Below are positions 24,697-34,690 of a stretch of 64,000 nucleotides of DNA, piece by piece. The first letter of the stretch is position 1. Each line of letters opens with the position of its first letter. The position numbers and the translations under genes are program-made. The DNA is from Rhizobium leguminosarum (GTDB lineage Bacteria; Pseudomonadota; Alphaproteobacteria; Rhizobiales; Rhizobiaceae): positions 36,504 to 100,503 of the forward strand of contig NZ_LWBS01000154.1 of NCBI RefSeq assembly GCF_001652265.1, written 5' to 3'. The notes under the pieces were generated by a model. The model worked only from the letters and a program-made list of their open reading frames with translations. It had not been told where the DNA came from and ran no database searches.

Positions 24697-27390
24697 ATGG
24701 CAAGAAGCACGTCGCCGGCAATGGATGGCCGTCCGGATCGGTTCTCCTTCTCGGCATTCATGCTGCGGCAGATCCAGGCGCTCATCGGCTTTGCGATCTT
24801 TCTGCTGCTGGCGTTCTGCGTCGCGGCGCTGGCGACATGGAACGTTGCGGATCCGAGCTATTCCTATGCCACCGCCAACCTGCCGACGAATATTCTCGGT
24901 TACAGCGGTGCCGCCTTTGCCGATATCGTCATGCAATTCCTCGGCCTTGCCAGCGTCGTTTCGATGCTGCCGATCGTCGCCTGGGCGCTGACGCTGATCT
25001 CGGGCCGCCGCTTCAGCCGTATTCCTGCCCGCATCGGCGCCTGGTTGGCCGGTTCGGTGCTCTCTTCCGCCGTCATCGGCTGTTTTCCGCCGCCGCTCAC
25101 CTGGCCGATTCCGAATGGCATCGGCGGCGTCGTCGGCGACATGATCCTGCGTTTTCCGGCACTCTTCGTCGGCGCCTATCCCACAGGCACTTTCGCCATG
25201 GTCGTCGGCTGCATCTTTGCCGCGCCGACCGCCTGGATGATGCTCTTTGCATCGGGCCTCGTCGGTCGCAGCGACACCGACGAGGAGATCGAGGAAGATT
25301 ACGTCGATACAAGAAGCAAGGCCCGCGTCGTCGGTGACGAGGACGAGGAGGAGGACGAGTCGCGCTGGGTCGCTTTCAGCGGCGCCTTGACGCATGCCTG
25401 GTACATGAGCCAGGGCCGGCTGCGCCGGCTCTTCGGCATGGGTCCGCGCAGGCGGCGCCAGGGCGATTACGAATCACCTTATGATTTCAACGACGACGAG
25501 TTCGGCACGCTGAACGAACCTGTTCGCGCCAAGGTGCCGACCGTCCGCGGCGAGCGCATGGAGCCCTCGATGGAACCATCGATGGGGCCAAGGGCAGCAT
25601 CGCCGCGACGCATCGTCTCCGCGCCGTCGCTGTCCATCGATGACGACGACGACAATGACGACGACCTGCCCTTCGATAACGACATGCCGCCGCGCCCGGC
25701 CGATATCCTGCCCGACGACGATGACGACGACTGGATGATTCGCGCGCCGGCAAAGGCAGCCGGCAAGCCGGAACCGCGCGTCATCCCCGTGGTCGCACGC
25801 CCGAAGCCCAGCGCCCGCATCGAGCGGGAGGCGCAGGGCTCGTTCATTCGTCCCGAGGGTTTCCAGCTTCCCTCGATGCATCTGCTCGCCGAACCGAAGA
25901 ACGTCGTGCGCGACTCCACGCTTTCGGCCGATGCGCTGGAACAGAACGCCCGCATGCTCGAAGGCGTGCTCGAGGATTTCGGCGTCAAGGGCGAGATCAT
26001 CCATGTCCGTCCCGGTCCCGTCGTCACGCTCTACGAACTGGAGCCGGCGCCCGGTATCAAGTCGTCGCGCGTCATCGGCCTTGCCGACGATATCGCCCGC
26101 TCGATGAGCGCGATTGCCGCCCGCGTCGCCGTCGTGCCCGGCCGCAACGCGATCGGCATCGAATTGCCGAACCAGACGCGCGAGACCGTCTATCTGCGCG
26201 AACTTATCGCCTCCCGGGATTTCGAGGGCAGCAAGGCGAAGCTCGCCATGGCGCTCGGCAAGACGATCGGCGGCGAAGCCGTGATCGCCGATCTTGCCAA
26301 GATGCCGCATCTGCTCGTCGCCGGCACCACCGGCTCCGGCAAGTCGGTCGCCATCAACACGATGATCCTGTCGCTGCTCTACCGCATGACGCCGGAACAG
26401 TGCCGGCTGATCATGATCGACCCGAAGATGCTCGAACTCTCCGTCTATGACGGCATCCCGCATTTGCTTTCGCCTGTCGTCACCGATCCGAAGAAGGCCG
26501 TCGTCGCGCTCAAATGGACGGTGCGCGAGATGGAAGAGCGCTACAAGAAAATGTCGAAGATCGGCGTGCGCAATATCGACGGCTTCAACACCCGCGTCGA
26601 GCAGGCGCTGTCGAAGGGCGAGGCGATCTCGCGCACGGTGCAGACCGGATTCGACCGCCATACCGGCGAGGCGATGTACGAGACCGAAGAATTCGATTTA
26701 AGGCCGATGCCCTATATCGTCGTGATCATCGACGAGATGGCCGACCTGATGATGGTCGCCGGCAAAGATATCGAAGGCGCCGTCCAGCGTCTGGCGCAGA
26801 TGGCGCGTGCCGCCGGCATCCACGTGATCATGGCGACACAGCGTCCGTCGGTCGACGTCATCACCGGCACGATCAAGGCGAACTTCCCGACCCGCATCTC
26901 CTTCCAGGTGACCTCGAAGATCGACAGCCGCACCATCCTTGGCGAACAGGGCGCCGAACAGCTGCTCGGCATGGGCGACATGCTCTACATGGCGGGTGGC
27001 GGGCGTATCCAGCGCGTGCACGGCCCGTTCGTCTCTGATGTCGAAGTGGAAGAGATCGTCTCCTACCTGAAGACCCAGGGCTCGCCGCAGTATCTCGACG
27101 CAATCACCGCCGATGACGATGAAGACGGCGATTACGGCGGCGGTGGCGGCGGTCCGGCCGGCACGTCCAATCTTTCCGAATCGGAAGATCCCTACGACCA
27201 GGCGGTCGCCATCGTACTGCGCGACGGCAAGGCGTCGACCTCCTACGTCCAGCGCCGGCTCGGCATCGGCTACAATCGCGCCGCGTCGCTCGTCGAGCGC
27301 ATGGAGAAGGAGGGCATCATCGGACCGGCCAACCATGCCGGCAAACGCGAGATTCTCGTTCCCACAGAAGGCGACATCCTCGACCGCTGA
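24697..27390 (+). CDS. ftsK: DNA translocase FtsK
   Basis: 897 residues from ATG 24697. Residues ~25-195 hold four to five membrane helices ([20 protein letters not shown] first). An Asp/Glu-rich linker follows (stretches of DDDD around 315-350). The RecA-like motor carries Walker A GTTGSGKS at 543-550 and Walker B region [14 protein letters not shown]. The C-terminal gamma winged helix (~830-890, [20 protein letters not shown]) reads KOPS and activates XerCD. It pumps chromosome ends through the septum at division. Confidence 0.95.
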   Translation: MARSTSPAMDGRPDRFSFSAFMLRQIQALIGFAIFLLLAFCVAALATWNVADPSYSYATANLPTNILGYSGAAFADIVMQFLGLASVVSMLPIVAWALTLISGRRFSRIPARIGAWLAGSVLSSAVIGCFPPPLTWPIPNGIGGVVGDMILRFPALFVGAYPTGTFAMVVGCIFAAPTAWMMLFASGLVGRSDTDEEIEEDYVDTRSKARVVGDEDEEEDESRWVAFSGALTHAWYMSQGRLRRLFGMGPRRRRQGDYESPYDFNDDEFGTLNEPVRAKVPTVRGERMEPSMEPSMGPRAASPRRIVSAPSLSIDDDDDNDDDLPFDNDMPPRPADILPDDDDDDWMIRAPAKAAGKPEPRVIPVVARPKPSARIEREAQGSFIRPEGFQLPSMHLLAEPKNVVRDSTLSADALEQNARMLEGVLEDFGVKGEIIHVRPGPVVTLYELEPAPGIKSSRVIGLADDIARSMSAIAARVAVVPGRNAIGIELPNQTRETVYLRELIASRDFEGSKAKLAMALGKTIGGEAVIADLAKMPHLLVAGTTGSGKSVAINTMILSLLYRMTPEQCRLIMIDPKMLELSVYDGIPHLLSPVVTDPKKAVVALKWTVREMEERYKKMSKIGVRNIDGFNTRVEQALSKGEAISRTVQTGFDRHTGEAMYETEEFDLRPMPYIVVIIDEMADLMMVAGKDIEGAVQRLAQMARAAGIHVIMATQRPSVDVITGTIKANFPTRISFQVTSKIDSRTILGEQGAEQLLGMGDMLYMAGGGRIQRVHGPFVSDVEVEEIVSYLKTQGSPQYLDAITADDDEDGDYGGGGGGPAGTSNLSESEDPYDQAVAIVLRDGKASTSYVQRRLGIGYNRAASLVERMEKEGIIGPANHAGKREILVPTEGDILDR

Positions 27391-27529
27391 CGGAACAGGC
27401 ATATATTTCCGATACAGCCGCTTTTGCGGAAACCTGATAGCATCGAAGCCGTTACCTCTCGCAGGCCGATCGCAACGCCTTGAAGACGCCGCCTTTCGGC
27501 AGCATGCAGATCGCATAAAGGAGATTTAG

Positions 27530-28198
27530 ATGAGTCACTCCGATAGCTTCCTCTCCGGCCTGACGGTAACGCGCCGCGACCTTCTCGGCGCCTTCGCTAT
27601 CGCCGCGATAGCGAGCGCCATTCCCTTCGGCGCTCATGCGCAGGCGGCAGCTCCCGCCTCCGGCACGGCGCAGGCGATCGCCGATCATTTCTCCGGCGTC
27701 ACGACGATGCAGGGTGAATTCGTGCAGTTCGGACCGCGCGGCGAGCAGACCGGCGGCAAGTTCTACATCCAGCGCCCCGGCAAGCTGCGCTTCAACTATG
27801 ACGATCCGTCGCCGATGCGGGTGATCGCCGACGGCAAGAACGTCGCCATCGGCAATACGAAGCTCAAGACCTGGGATCTCTATCCGCTCTCCAAGACCCC
27901 GCTCAGCCTGCTCTTGGCGCAGCATATCGACCTTTCGGCCGGTATGGTGAAGGGCGTGAAGGAAGAGTCTGACCTGACGACGATCGCGCTCGGCAACAAT
28001 ACGGTGTTTGGAAACTCGACCATCACCATGATGTTCGACCCGAAGACCTACGACCTGCGTCAGTGGACGATCACCGACAATCAGGGCAAGGACACTTCGG
28101 TGATGATCTTCAACGTCAAAACCGGCATGCAGTTCGACGATCGCGTCTTCCGCGTGCCCTATGAGACCATTCCCGGCACGCCTCAGTCGCGCGACTGA
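27530..28198 (+). CDS. lolA: Outer-membrane lipoprotein carrier LolA
   Basis: 222 residues. A signal peptide ending near AHAQA contains a twin arginine (TVTRRDLLGAFAIAAIASAI), so Tat export is possible. The mature part is a LolA half-barrel: VTTMQGEFVQFGPRGEQTGG, then FYIQRPGKLRFNYDDPSP and KTWDLYPLSKTPLSLLL. It ferries lipoproteins from LolCDE to the outer membrane across the periplasm. It follows ftsK, a common alphaproteobacterial order. Confidence 0.9.
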   Translation: MSHSDSFLSGLTVTRRDLLGAFAIAAIASAIPFGAHAQAAAPASGTAQAIADHFSGVTTMQGEFVQFGPRGEQTGGKFYIQRPGKLRFNYDDPSPMRVIADGKNVAIGNTKLKTWDLYPLSKTPLSLLLAQHIDLSAGMVKGVKEESDLTTIALGNNTVFGNSTITMMFDPKTYDLRQWTITDNQGKDTSVMIFNVKTGMQFDDRVFRVPYETIPGTPQSRD

Positions 28199-28264
28199 GA
28201 CCTTTTCGGTTGATCGCCGGCCGCTTTGACATGCGGCCGGTTCCCTCGCGTCCGCCTTTGTTCT

Positions 28265-28339
28265 AAAGCCCTTTCATGAAAGCGCATCGCGTGGAAACCG
28301 CTGCACGGTTTGCGCGATACGCGTTGGGCGTGAAAGGGC
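28265..28339. repeat. RIME-like palindromic repeat
   Basis: GCCCTTTCA (28268-28276) and TGAAAGGGC (28331-28339) are perfect outer arms. Inside is GGAAACCGCTGCACGGTTTGCGCGAT, related to the AAACCGCTGCACAGTTTTGC core of the other copies. It lies directly upstream of xthA. Confidence 0.55.
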
Positions 28340-28345
28340 ATGGGC

Positions 28346-29149
28346 ATGGGCTTTTCGATCACCACCTGGAACATCAACTCGGTGCGGCTGCGCATGCCGA
28401 TCGTCGAGCAACTCGTTCTCAAGCACAGGCCCGATATCCTCTGCCTGCAGGAAACCAAGGTGACGAACGACCTGTTTCCGGCGGCACCGCTCAGGGCGAT
28501 GGGCTACAATCACATCATCATCCATGGCCAGAAAGGCTATCATGGCGTGGCGATCGCCTCGCGCATTCCGTTGACCGAGGATCACCGGCAGGATTATTGC
28601 GGCATCGGCGATGCGCGCCACATCTCGGCGATCTTCGAGCACGGCAATCGTCGCGTCCGGCTGCATAATTTCTATGTCCCGGCCGGCGGCGACGAGCCGG
28701 ATCGCACGATCAATCCGAAATTCGGCCACAAGCTCGATTTCATCGAGGAGATGAAGCTGCTGAAAGCCAACGGCGAGGCCAACACCTCGGCCATCCTGGT
28801 CGGCGACCTCAACATCGCGCCGCTGGAGCACGATGTCTGGTCGCACAAGCAGCTTCTGAAGATCGTCAGCCATACGCCGGTCGAAACCGAGGGGCTGCTC
28901 GAGGTGATGAAGCGCGGCGCCTGGCTCGATCTGATGCGCCAGCATGTGCCTGAAAACGAGAAGCTCTACACCTGGTGGAGTTATCGCGCCAAGGACTGGG
29001 AGGCCGCCGATCGCGGCCGCCGTCTCGACCATATCTGGTCGTCGTCGGATCTCGGGCCGCATCTGAAGCGGATCGAGATCCTGAAGGAGGCGCGCGGATG
29101 GGATCGTCCTTCCGACCACGTGCCGGTGACGGCGCATTTCGATTTCTAG
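28346..29149 (+). CDS. xthA: Exodeoxyribonuclease III
   Basis: 267 residues from ATG 28346. The exonuclease/endonuclease/phosphatase fold is complete: FSITTWNINSVRLR (metal-binding Asn), DILCLQETKV (catalytic Glu), LVGDLNIAP (Asp/Asn pair) and GWDRPSDHVPVTAHF with the C-terminal SDH. It cleaves abasic sites and removes 3' blocks in base-excision repair. It reads away from lolA and converges with the cNMP-binding gene. Confidence 0.93.
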   Translation: MGFSITTWNINSVRLRMPIVEQLVLKHRPDILCLQETKVTNDLFPAAPLRAMGYNHIIIHGQKGYHGVAIASRIPLTEDHRQDYCGIGDARHISAIFEHGNRRVRLHNFYVPAGGDEPDRTINPKFGHKLDFIEEMKLLKANGEANTSAILVGDLNIAPLEHDVWSHKQLLKIVSHTPVETEGLLEVMKRGAWLDLMRQHVPENEKLYTWWSYRAKDWEAADRGRRLDHIWSSSDLGPHLKRIEILKEARGWDRPSDHVPVTAHFDF

Positions 29150-29182
29150 CGCATCCTCTCGGACGCGCGGCCTCTATCAAGA

Positions 29183-29638
29183 TCAGCTGAAGCGGTAGAA
29201 CTGGCTTGCGGCCTTTGCCGCAAGCTCGGCGAGATTGTCGCGGATCCGGTTCTCGATCAGCCGGGCCGCGTCCGGATATTCTTCGATCAGCCGGTGGAAG
29301 AGGGCGCGGGTGATGCGGATGATACTGGTGTCCTCGCGCGCTACCGCGGTGAACTTGCGCTCCACCAGCGTCACCAGCGCCAGCTCGGAAACCAGGGTTC
29401 CGGGACCGGCGATCCCCTCTGTCCTCTGCATGCCATCGCTGCTCGTTGCGCTCAGCTCCAGGCTGCCGGTGAGGATGACATAGGCGCTCTCGGCGGGTGA
29501 GCCCTGGCGAAACAGCATCTGGCCGGCAGCGATCATGCGCCGGTCGGCGCCGAAGGCGACCAACCGCAGTTGATCCTCGTTCATGTCCTTGAACAGAGGA
29601 AGCTGCGCGAGCATGTGGATGTCGTCGGTCAGCGCCAT
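29183..29638 (-). CDS. Cyclic nucleotide-binding domain protein
   Basis: 151 residues. A single CRP-type effector domain (LPLFKDMNEDQLRLVAF, AAGQMLFRQGSPAESAYVIL, GPGTLVSELALVT) and no HTH, so it is not a DNA-binding CRP protein. The phosphate-cassette position reads LVSELALV, without the usual R-A. In Brucella a similar protein, called a cAMP-dependent kinase regulatory subunit, neighbours the response regulator OtpR, matching the next gene here. A signalling role is inferred. Confidence 0.8.
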   Translation of the reverse strand: MALTDDIHMLAQLPLFKDMNEDQLRLVAFGADRRMIAAGQMLFRQGSPAESAYVILTGSLELSATSSDGMQRTEGIAGPGTLVSELALVTLVERKFTAVAREDTSIIRITRALFHRLIEEYPDAARLIENRIRDNLAELAAKAASQFYRFS

Positions 29639-29653
29639 GCGGGCTTTTCGCCT

Positions 29654-29777
29654 TAGAGCAATTCCAGCAAAGGTGCCTAGCGGTATTGCCAGGCAACGCG
29701 TGAAACGCTTGCCGGGAATTGCGTGAAAACAAAGAGATAGAGCATTTCCGTGATTCGGAGAAAAGGAAATGCTCTAG
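29654..29777. repeat. RIME-like intergenic repeat
   Basis: TAGAGCA...AATTCC and CCGGGAATTGCGTGAAAACAAAG, followed by AGAGCATTTCC/GGAAATGCTCT, which is a perfect terminal palindrome (29740-29776). It shares the AATTGCG(T/TG)AAAACAAAG segment with 20186-20245. It fills the spacer between the cNMP gene and the response regulator. Confidence 0.65.
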
Positions 29778-30457
29778 GGTATGATCTTGTAGCCGCCGTT
29801 TTCCGTGACGAGGATTTCGGCATTGGAGGGATCGCGCTCGATCTTCTGGCGCAGGCGGTAGACGTGGGTTTCCAGCGTATGCGTCGTCACGCCGGAATTA
29901 TAGCCCCAGACCTCTTCGAGCAGCACGTCACGGGTAACGACCTTCTGTTCGGCGCGGTAGAGATAGCGGATGATCGCCGCTTCCTTTTCCGTCAGCCGGA
30001 TCTTCTGACCGTTATCGGTGGTCAGCAGCTTCTGGCTCGGCTTGAAGAGGTAGGGGCCGACGGTGAAGGTCGCGTCCTCGCTCTGCTCATGCTGGCGCAA
30101 CTGCACGCGGATGCGCGCCAGCAGCACGGCGAAGCGGAAAGGCTTGGTGACATAGTCGTTGGCGCCGGCTTCGAGGCCGAGGATCGTGTCGGAATCGGTA
30201 TCATGGCCGGTCAGCATGATGATCGGCGCCTTGAAACCGCCCTTGCGCAGCAGCTTCACTGCCTCGCGGCCGTCCATATCGGGCAGGCCGACATCCATGA
30301 TCAGCAGGTCGATCGGCGTCGAGCGGGCGGTCGCGACACCTTTGCCGGCGTTGGCTTCCTGCAGAACCGTGAATTCCTCATACAGCGACAATTGCTCCGT
30401 CAGCGTCTGTCGAAGGTCATCGTCGTCATCCACCAGAAGAATGGTGCGTGCGGTCAT
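29774..30457 (-). CDS. cenR: OmpR-family response regulator (CenR/OtpR-like)
   Basis: 227 residues. The receiver domain has acidic residues D10-D14, phospho-acceptor D55 (LLIMDVGLPD), T83 and K105 (YVTKPF). The C-terminal winged helix includes LTEKEAAIIRYLY and TLETHVYRLRQKIE. No histidine kinase is adjacent. Its companion is the cNMP-binding gene, the arrangement known for Brucella OtpR, an orthologue of the cell-envelope regulator CenR. The symbol is given on that resemblance and is tentative. Confidence 0.85.
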   Translation of the reverse strand: MTARTILLVDDDDDLRQTLTEQLSLYEEFTVLQEANAGKGVATARSTPIDLLIMDVGLPDMDGREAVKLLRKGGFKAPIIMLTGHDTDSDTILGLEAGANDYVTKPFRFAVLLARIRVQLRQHEQSEDATFTVGPYLFKPSQKLLTTDNGQKIRLTEKEAAIIRYLYRAEQKVVTRDVLLEEVWGYNSGVTTHTLETHVYRLRQKIERDPSNAEILVTENGGYKIIP

Positions 30458-30624
30458 GCCGTTTGCGTCCTCATGTTAAGTTCCCTAGTCCTACGCCAAA
30501 TTCCTGGTTTGGCAAGGATCGGGCAGCGGCCTGTTGCCGGGTCGGTTTTGATATGATTTCAATCGAAGCCCCAAACAAGGCACGACATGCGAGAAAAATG
30601 GAAAAAGCGAGGCAGAGGCGGGGT

Positions 30625-31146
30625 ATGACGCCGTCGACGATGGTGGTGCGTGCTGCGCCGGGGCGTAAGAGCCGGGCAATCGTCCGGCTCGGCACCATCA
30701 CCGTGCCGGCTGCGATCGGCCGCTCCGGCCGCACCGTGATGAAACGCGAGGGCGACGGCGCCACGCCGATCGCCTCGATGAGGCTGATATCAGGCTTCCG
30801 GCGCGGCGAGCGGAACGGCCGGCTCGTCACTCCGCTTTCCATCCGCCGCATCCGCCCCGACATGCTCTGGTGCGATCAGTCTGATAACGCCAGCTACAAC
30901 CGCCTCGTCAGGGCGCCGTTCAGCGCAAGTCACGAGGCGATGCGGCGCAGCGACGGGCTCTACGATATCTGTCTGGTGATGGACTGGAACATCTCCTCGC
31001 GTGCGCGCAATCGCGGCTCGGCGATCTTCTTCCATCTGATCAAACCGGGCTACGAGCCGACGGCGGGCTGCGTGGCGGTGAGCCTCAGCAACATGCGCCG
31101 GCTGCTGCCGCACCTTCGAAAGGGAACGATTGTCCGCGTCGTCTGA
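30625..31146 (+). CDS. L,D-transpeptidase (YkuD family)
   Basis: 173 residues from ATG 30625, preceded by AGAGGCGGGG; ATG 30598 and earlier codons are alternatives. The catalytic region reads IFFHLIKPGYEPTAGCVAVS, the H-x(n)-S/T-x-GC pattern of YkuD enzymes with His and Cys present. These make 3-3 cross-links in peptidoglycan or attach proteins to it. No clear signal peptide is seen with this start, which is common for rhizobial short members. Confidence 0.82.
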   Translation: MTPSTMVVRAAPGRKSRAIVRLGTITVPAAIGRSGRTVMKREGDGATPIASMRLISGFRRGERNGRLVTPLSIRRIRPDMLWCDQSDNASYNRLVRAPFSASHEAMRRSDGLYDICLVMDWNISSRARNRGSAIFFHLIKPGYEPTAGCVAVSLSNMRRLLPHLRKGTIVRVV

Positions 31147-31277
31147 TTGTCTTCCGGATGCGGTCGCCTATATCCTTCCGGTGACCGAACGCTCCGGCTG
31201 AAATGCGTTCAGGGACGTCCGCAAGCGCGGGCGCAATTCATGCCTCGTCCAATTCTTCAAACTCCCGGAGATATATT

Positions 31278-32108
31278 GTGACCACTCAACCCATCATCAC
31301 TTTCCATGACGGACATTCCATTCCGCAGGTCGGCCTCGGCGTCTGGCAGACGCCGCAGGATATCGCCGCTCCCACCGTGCGCACGGCGATCGCCGCAGGC
31401 TACCGTCATATCGATACGGCTTCCGGCTACGACAACGAAGAGGGCGTCGGCGAAGGCATCCGCTCTTCCGGCCTCGACCGCAGGGATATCTTCGTTACCA
31501 CCAAGCTCAGGAACGACGACCAGGGCTACGACAATGCGCTGCGGGCCTTCGACGGCAGCCTGAAGAAACTCGGTTCCGAATATGTCGACCTCTATCTCAT
31601 TCACTGGCCGTCGCCGCATCGCGGCCTTTATACGGAGACCTGGAAGGCTTTCGTTCGCATCCGGGAAGAGGGCCGCGCCCGCTCGATCGGCGTGTCGAAT
31701 TTCAATCCTGAACATCTCGAGCGCATCATCGGCGAGACCGGCGTCGTTCCCGTCATCAACCAGATCGAGCTGCATCCCGATTTCCAGCAGAAGGCGGCGC
31801 AGGCGGCTCACCAGAAGCTGAACATTGCCACCGAATCCTGGAGCCCGCTCGGCCAGGGCAAGTTCATCTCGAACGCTGTTATTGGTGAGATTGCCAAAAA
31901 GCATCAGAAGACGCCGGCTCAGGTCATCATTCGCTGGCACATCGACACCGGCCTCGTCGTCATCCCGAAATCGGTGACGCCGTCGCGTATCGAGGAGAAT
32001 TTCCAGGTGTTCGACTTCAAGCTCGATGCCGATGATATGGCTGCGATCGCCAAGCTCGACAGCGCCAGCGCCCGCATGGGACCGGATCCGATGACGGCAG
32101 CCTTCTAG
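31278..32108 (+). CDS. Aldo/keto reductase
   Basis: 276 residues from GTG 31278 with GGAG 8 nt upstream; the longer frame has no ribosome site. It is a TIM-barrel NADPH reductase with the catalytic tetrad Asp and Tyr in HIDTASGYDNEEGVGEGI, Lys in FVTTKLRND and His in LYLIHWPSPH. The C-terminus has VVIPKSVTPSRIEENFQVFD, the NADPH phosphate site. It is close to the 2,5-diketo-gluconate reductase group; the substrate is not determinable. Confidence 0.9.
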   Translation: MTTQPIITFHDGHSIPQVGLGVWQTPQDIAAPTVRTAIAAGYRHIDTASGYDNEEGVGEGIRSSGLDRRDIFVTTKLRNDDQGYDNALRAFDGSLKKLGSEYVDLYLIHWPSPHRGLYTETWKAFVRIREEGRARSIGVSNFNPEHLERIIGETGVVPVINQIELHPDFQQKAAQAAHQKLNIATESWSPLGQGKFISNAVIGEIAKKHQKTPAQVIIRWHIDTGLVVIPKSVTPSRIEENFQVFDFKLDADDMAAIAKLDSASARMGPDPMTAAF

Positions 32109-32189
32109 CATTACCGAGCGCACCAACGGTCGCCCCGGAGGAGAGATCACCCGGGCGGCCGTTGCATGAAGGAGGCATGCAGCCTTCAG

Positions 32190-32537
32190 TCAATAATTGC
32201 AATTGGACGATCCGTTGGTCGGCGCGAAGCCGTAACTGCAGCTATTGCCCAGGCTCTGCGGTTTTCCAATTGAGCCGGTATAATCGTCGAAGGCGCGTGA
32301 GGGATACCAATAACCGTTCGCGCTCTTGATATAGCCGGGCCGGCCGCTGCTGTAGCCGCGGTATCCGTTGAGCGACGGTATCTTCTTCTGCGCGACCTGT
32401 TGCAGTTGGCCCGAGGCGAGCGTGATTGGCGGTATGGTTGGATGCATCGGCGCGGCGCCGACGGCGTCGATCGATGCCAGCGGTGCGAAGATGATCAGGC
32501 CGGCTCGCAGTAAACTCGCTACTAATTTCTGCCTCAT
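32190..32537 (-). CDS. BA14K-like secreted protein
   Basis: 115 residues from ATG 32537. Signal peptide to about VGAA (LVASLLRAGLIIFAPLASID). The mature part carries NGYRGYSSGRPGY then SANGYWYPSRAF, the Tyr/Gly motif of BA14K-type small rhizobial/Brucella surface proteins, and ends in SCSYGF and SSNCNY with two cysteines. Exported; role unknown. The family match is partial. Confidence 0.6.
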   Translation of the reverse strand: MRQKLVASLLRAGLIIFAPLASIDAVGAAPMHPTIPPITLASGQLQQVAQKKIPSLNGYRGYSSGRPGYIKSANGYWYPSRAFDDYTGSIGKPQSLGNSCSYGFAPTNGSSNCNY

Positions 32538-32728
32538 GGCGCTTCCCCGATGGCGCGGTGTTCGCCGAAGCCTGAACGGTATCTGTCGCGTGTCGCGCCT
32601 GATCATCGATGAGGCCACAGGACTTTATCGATGTCGATTGCCCGAAAGGATGAAATTGGGAAGGCGGGCCATGCACAAACGGGCTCGCCCGCCACGAGTG
32701 AGTTAAATCGGAAGCAATTTTCGGAATT

Positions 32729-32834
32729 AGAGCATGTCGCGCAAAACTGTGCAGCGGTTTTGGGACAACGACATGCGTAAAAACAAAGGCCTAAAGCGCG
32801 AGGAGCGAATCTGAAAGTTCGCGAGGCGCGCTTT
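32729..32834. repeat. RIME-like intergenic repeat
   Basis: AGCATGTCGCGCAAAACTGTGCAGCGGTTTTG...CGACATGCGT followed by AAAGCGCGAGGAGCGAATC...GCGCGCTTT. It is the reverse orientation of the copies at 17939 and 20098. With the terminator at 32938 it accounts for most of the gene-free stretch 32538-32995. Confidence 0.7.
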
Positions 32835-32937
32835 GGTGCAGCAATTCAGGGGGCTGCAGAGCTCTTTGCGCGTCGGAGAAGGCGCGGGGCTGTGCAGGTC
32901 GCAATCTGGGCGCCGAAGCGACAGACGCCATAAATGC

Positions 32938-32969
32938 AAAAGCCGCCCGATGAGCATCGGGCGGCTTTC
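32938..32969 (-). terminator. Terminator after leuC
   Basis: AAAGCCGCCCGATG and CATCGGGCGGCTTT form a 14-bp perfect stem with a 2-nt centre, 27 bp past the leuC stop on the minus strand. It is symmetrical, so it could serve both strands. Confidence 0.88.
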
Positions 32970-32995
32970 AATCTCATCCGTTAGGCCGGATCAGA

Positions 32996-34405
32996 TCAGT
33001 TCCACTCGCGGATATCGACGAAGTGCCCGGCGATCGCGGCTGCGGCGGCCATTGCCGGTGAGACGAGGTGGGTGCGGCCCTTGAAGCCCTGGCGGCCTTC
33101 GAAGTTGCGGTTCGAGGTCGAAGCGCAGCGTTCGCCCGGCTTCAGGCGGTCATCGTTCATCGCAAGGCACATGGAGCAGCCCGGCTCGCGCCAGTCGAAA
33201 CCGGCGGCCTTGAAGATCTTGTCGAGGCCTTCGGCTTCCGCCTGTTCCTTGACGAGGCCGGAACCCGGCACGATCATCGCGTCGACGGTTGAGGCAACCG
33301 TCTTGCCTTCGACGACCTTGGCGACTTCGCGCAGATCCTCGATGCGGCCGTTGGTGCAGGAGCCGATGAAGACACGGTCAAGGGTGATGTCGGTCATCTT
33401 CGTGCCCGGCTTCAGGCCCATATAGTCGAGCGCGCGCCACTTGGAGGTGCGCTTGGTTTCATCCGGAATGTCGTCGGGGTTCGGAACGATGCCCTGGACG
33501 GAGATGACATCCTCGGGCGAAGAGCCCCAGGAAACGATCGGCGGCAGGCTGGCGGCGTCGAGCACGACGACGCGGTCGTAATGAGCGCCCTCGTCGGTCT
33601 GCAGCGTCTTCCAATAGGCGATCGCCTGTTCCAGCGCCTCGCCCTTCGGCGCGCGCGGTTTGCCCTTGATATATTCGAAGGTCTTTTCGTCAGGGGCGAT
33701 CAGGCCGGCGCGGGCGCCGCCTTCGATCGTCATGTTGCAGACGGTCATGCGGCCTTCCATCGACAGCGCGCGGATCGCTTCGCCGGCAAATTCGATGACG
33801 TGGCCGGTGCCGCCGGCCGTGCCGATCTCGCCGATGATGGCAAGGATGATGTCCTTGGCGGTGACGTGCGGCGGAAGCAGGCCATCGACCCGCACCAGCA
33901 TGTTCTTCGCCTTCTTCTGGATCAGCGTCTGGGTCGCCAGCACATGCTCGACCTCGGAGGTGCCGATGCCGTGTGCCAGCGCGCCGAAGGCGCCATGCGT
34001 CGAGGTATGGCTGTCGCCGCAGACGATGGTCATGCCGGGCAGGGTGAAGCCCTGTTCCGGACCGACGATGTGGACGATGCCCTGGCGCTTGTCGCTTGCC
34101 GAATAATATTCGACGCCGAATTCGGCGGCATTGGTGGCCAGAGCCTCCACCTGGATACGGCTTTCCTCGTTCTTGATGCCGAGGTGGCGGTCGGGCGAGG
34201 TCGGAACGTTATGGTCGACGACGGCAAGCGTCTTTTCCGGCGCACGAACCTTGCGGCCGGTCATGCGCAGGCCTTCGAACGCCTGCGGCGAGGTGACTTC
34301 GTGGACCAGGTGGCGGTCGATGTAGAGAAGACAGGTGCCGTCTGGCTGTTCGTCGACCAGATGATCGTCCCAGATCTTGTCGTAGAGAGTACGCGGTGCG
34401 CTCAT
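32996..34405 (-). CDS. leuC: 3-isopropylmalate dehydratase, large subunit
   Basis: 469 residues, the standard LeuC length. Aconitase-fold signatures: [30 protein letters not shown] with the first cluster Cys, and GCSMCLAMN with the other two 4Fe-4S cysteines. It isomerises 2- to 3-isopropylmalate in leucine synthesis with LeuD, which is not in the window. It is a single gene with a terminator just downstream and 285 bp of non-coding DNA upstream holding its promoter. Confidence 0.97.
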   Translation of the reverse strand: MSAPRTLYDKIWDDHLVDEQPDGTCLLYIDRHLVHEVTSPQAFEGLRMTGRKVRAPEKTLAVVDHNVPTSPDRHLGIKNEESRIQVEALATNAAEFGVEYYSASDKRQGIVHIVGPEQGFTLPGMTIVCGDSHTSTHGAFGALAHGIGTSEVEHVLATQTLIQKKAKNMLVRVDGLLPPHVTAKDIILAIIGEIGTAGGTGHVIEFAGEAIRALSMEGRMTVCNMTIEGGARAGLIAPDEKTFEYIKGKPRAPKGEALEQAIAYWKTLQTDEGAHYDRVVVLDAASLPPIVSWGSSPEDVISVQGIVPNPDDIPDETKRTSKWRALDYMGLKPGTKMTDITLDRVFIGSCTNGRIEDLREVAKVVEGKTVASTVDAMIVPGSGLVKEQAEAEGLDKIFKAAGFDWREPGCSMCLAMNDDRLKPGERCASTSNRNFEGRQGFKGRTHLVSPAMAAAAAIAGHFVDIREWN

Positions 34406-34690
34406 GGCGTTAAGTCCGTTTTTCTGAAGCTTTTGGAAAATCGAGAAATGGCAGATCAGGCTCCGCCGGCCGTCATTCGATCAACGAAGTCGGCTATTGA
34501 GCGCACCGGATACGCACGCAAAAAACCGCGCCGGCAGGCGATAATGGTCCTGCAGCACGAAAATATGCGCCCCAATGCATCTGAACTTGGATTCCATGGC
34601 CCTGCATATAGCGATTTTTCGCGGCGGCTTCAATTTGAATCATCAGCAGAGGCTCTGCGGCCTCTCAGCGACGCGGCGGGTATTGATCGC

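Noticed and set aside
25474..26661. Long minus-strand ORF (395 codons) opposite ftsK
   Set aside because: It lies fully within ftsK, is rich in His/Arg/Asp as antisense readings of GC-rich genes are, and matches no protein type.
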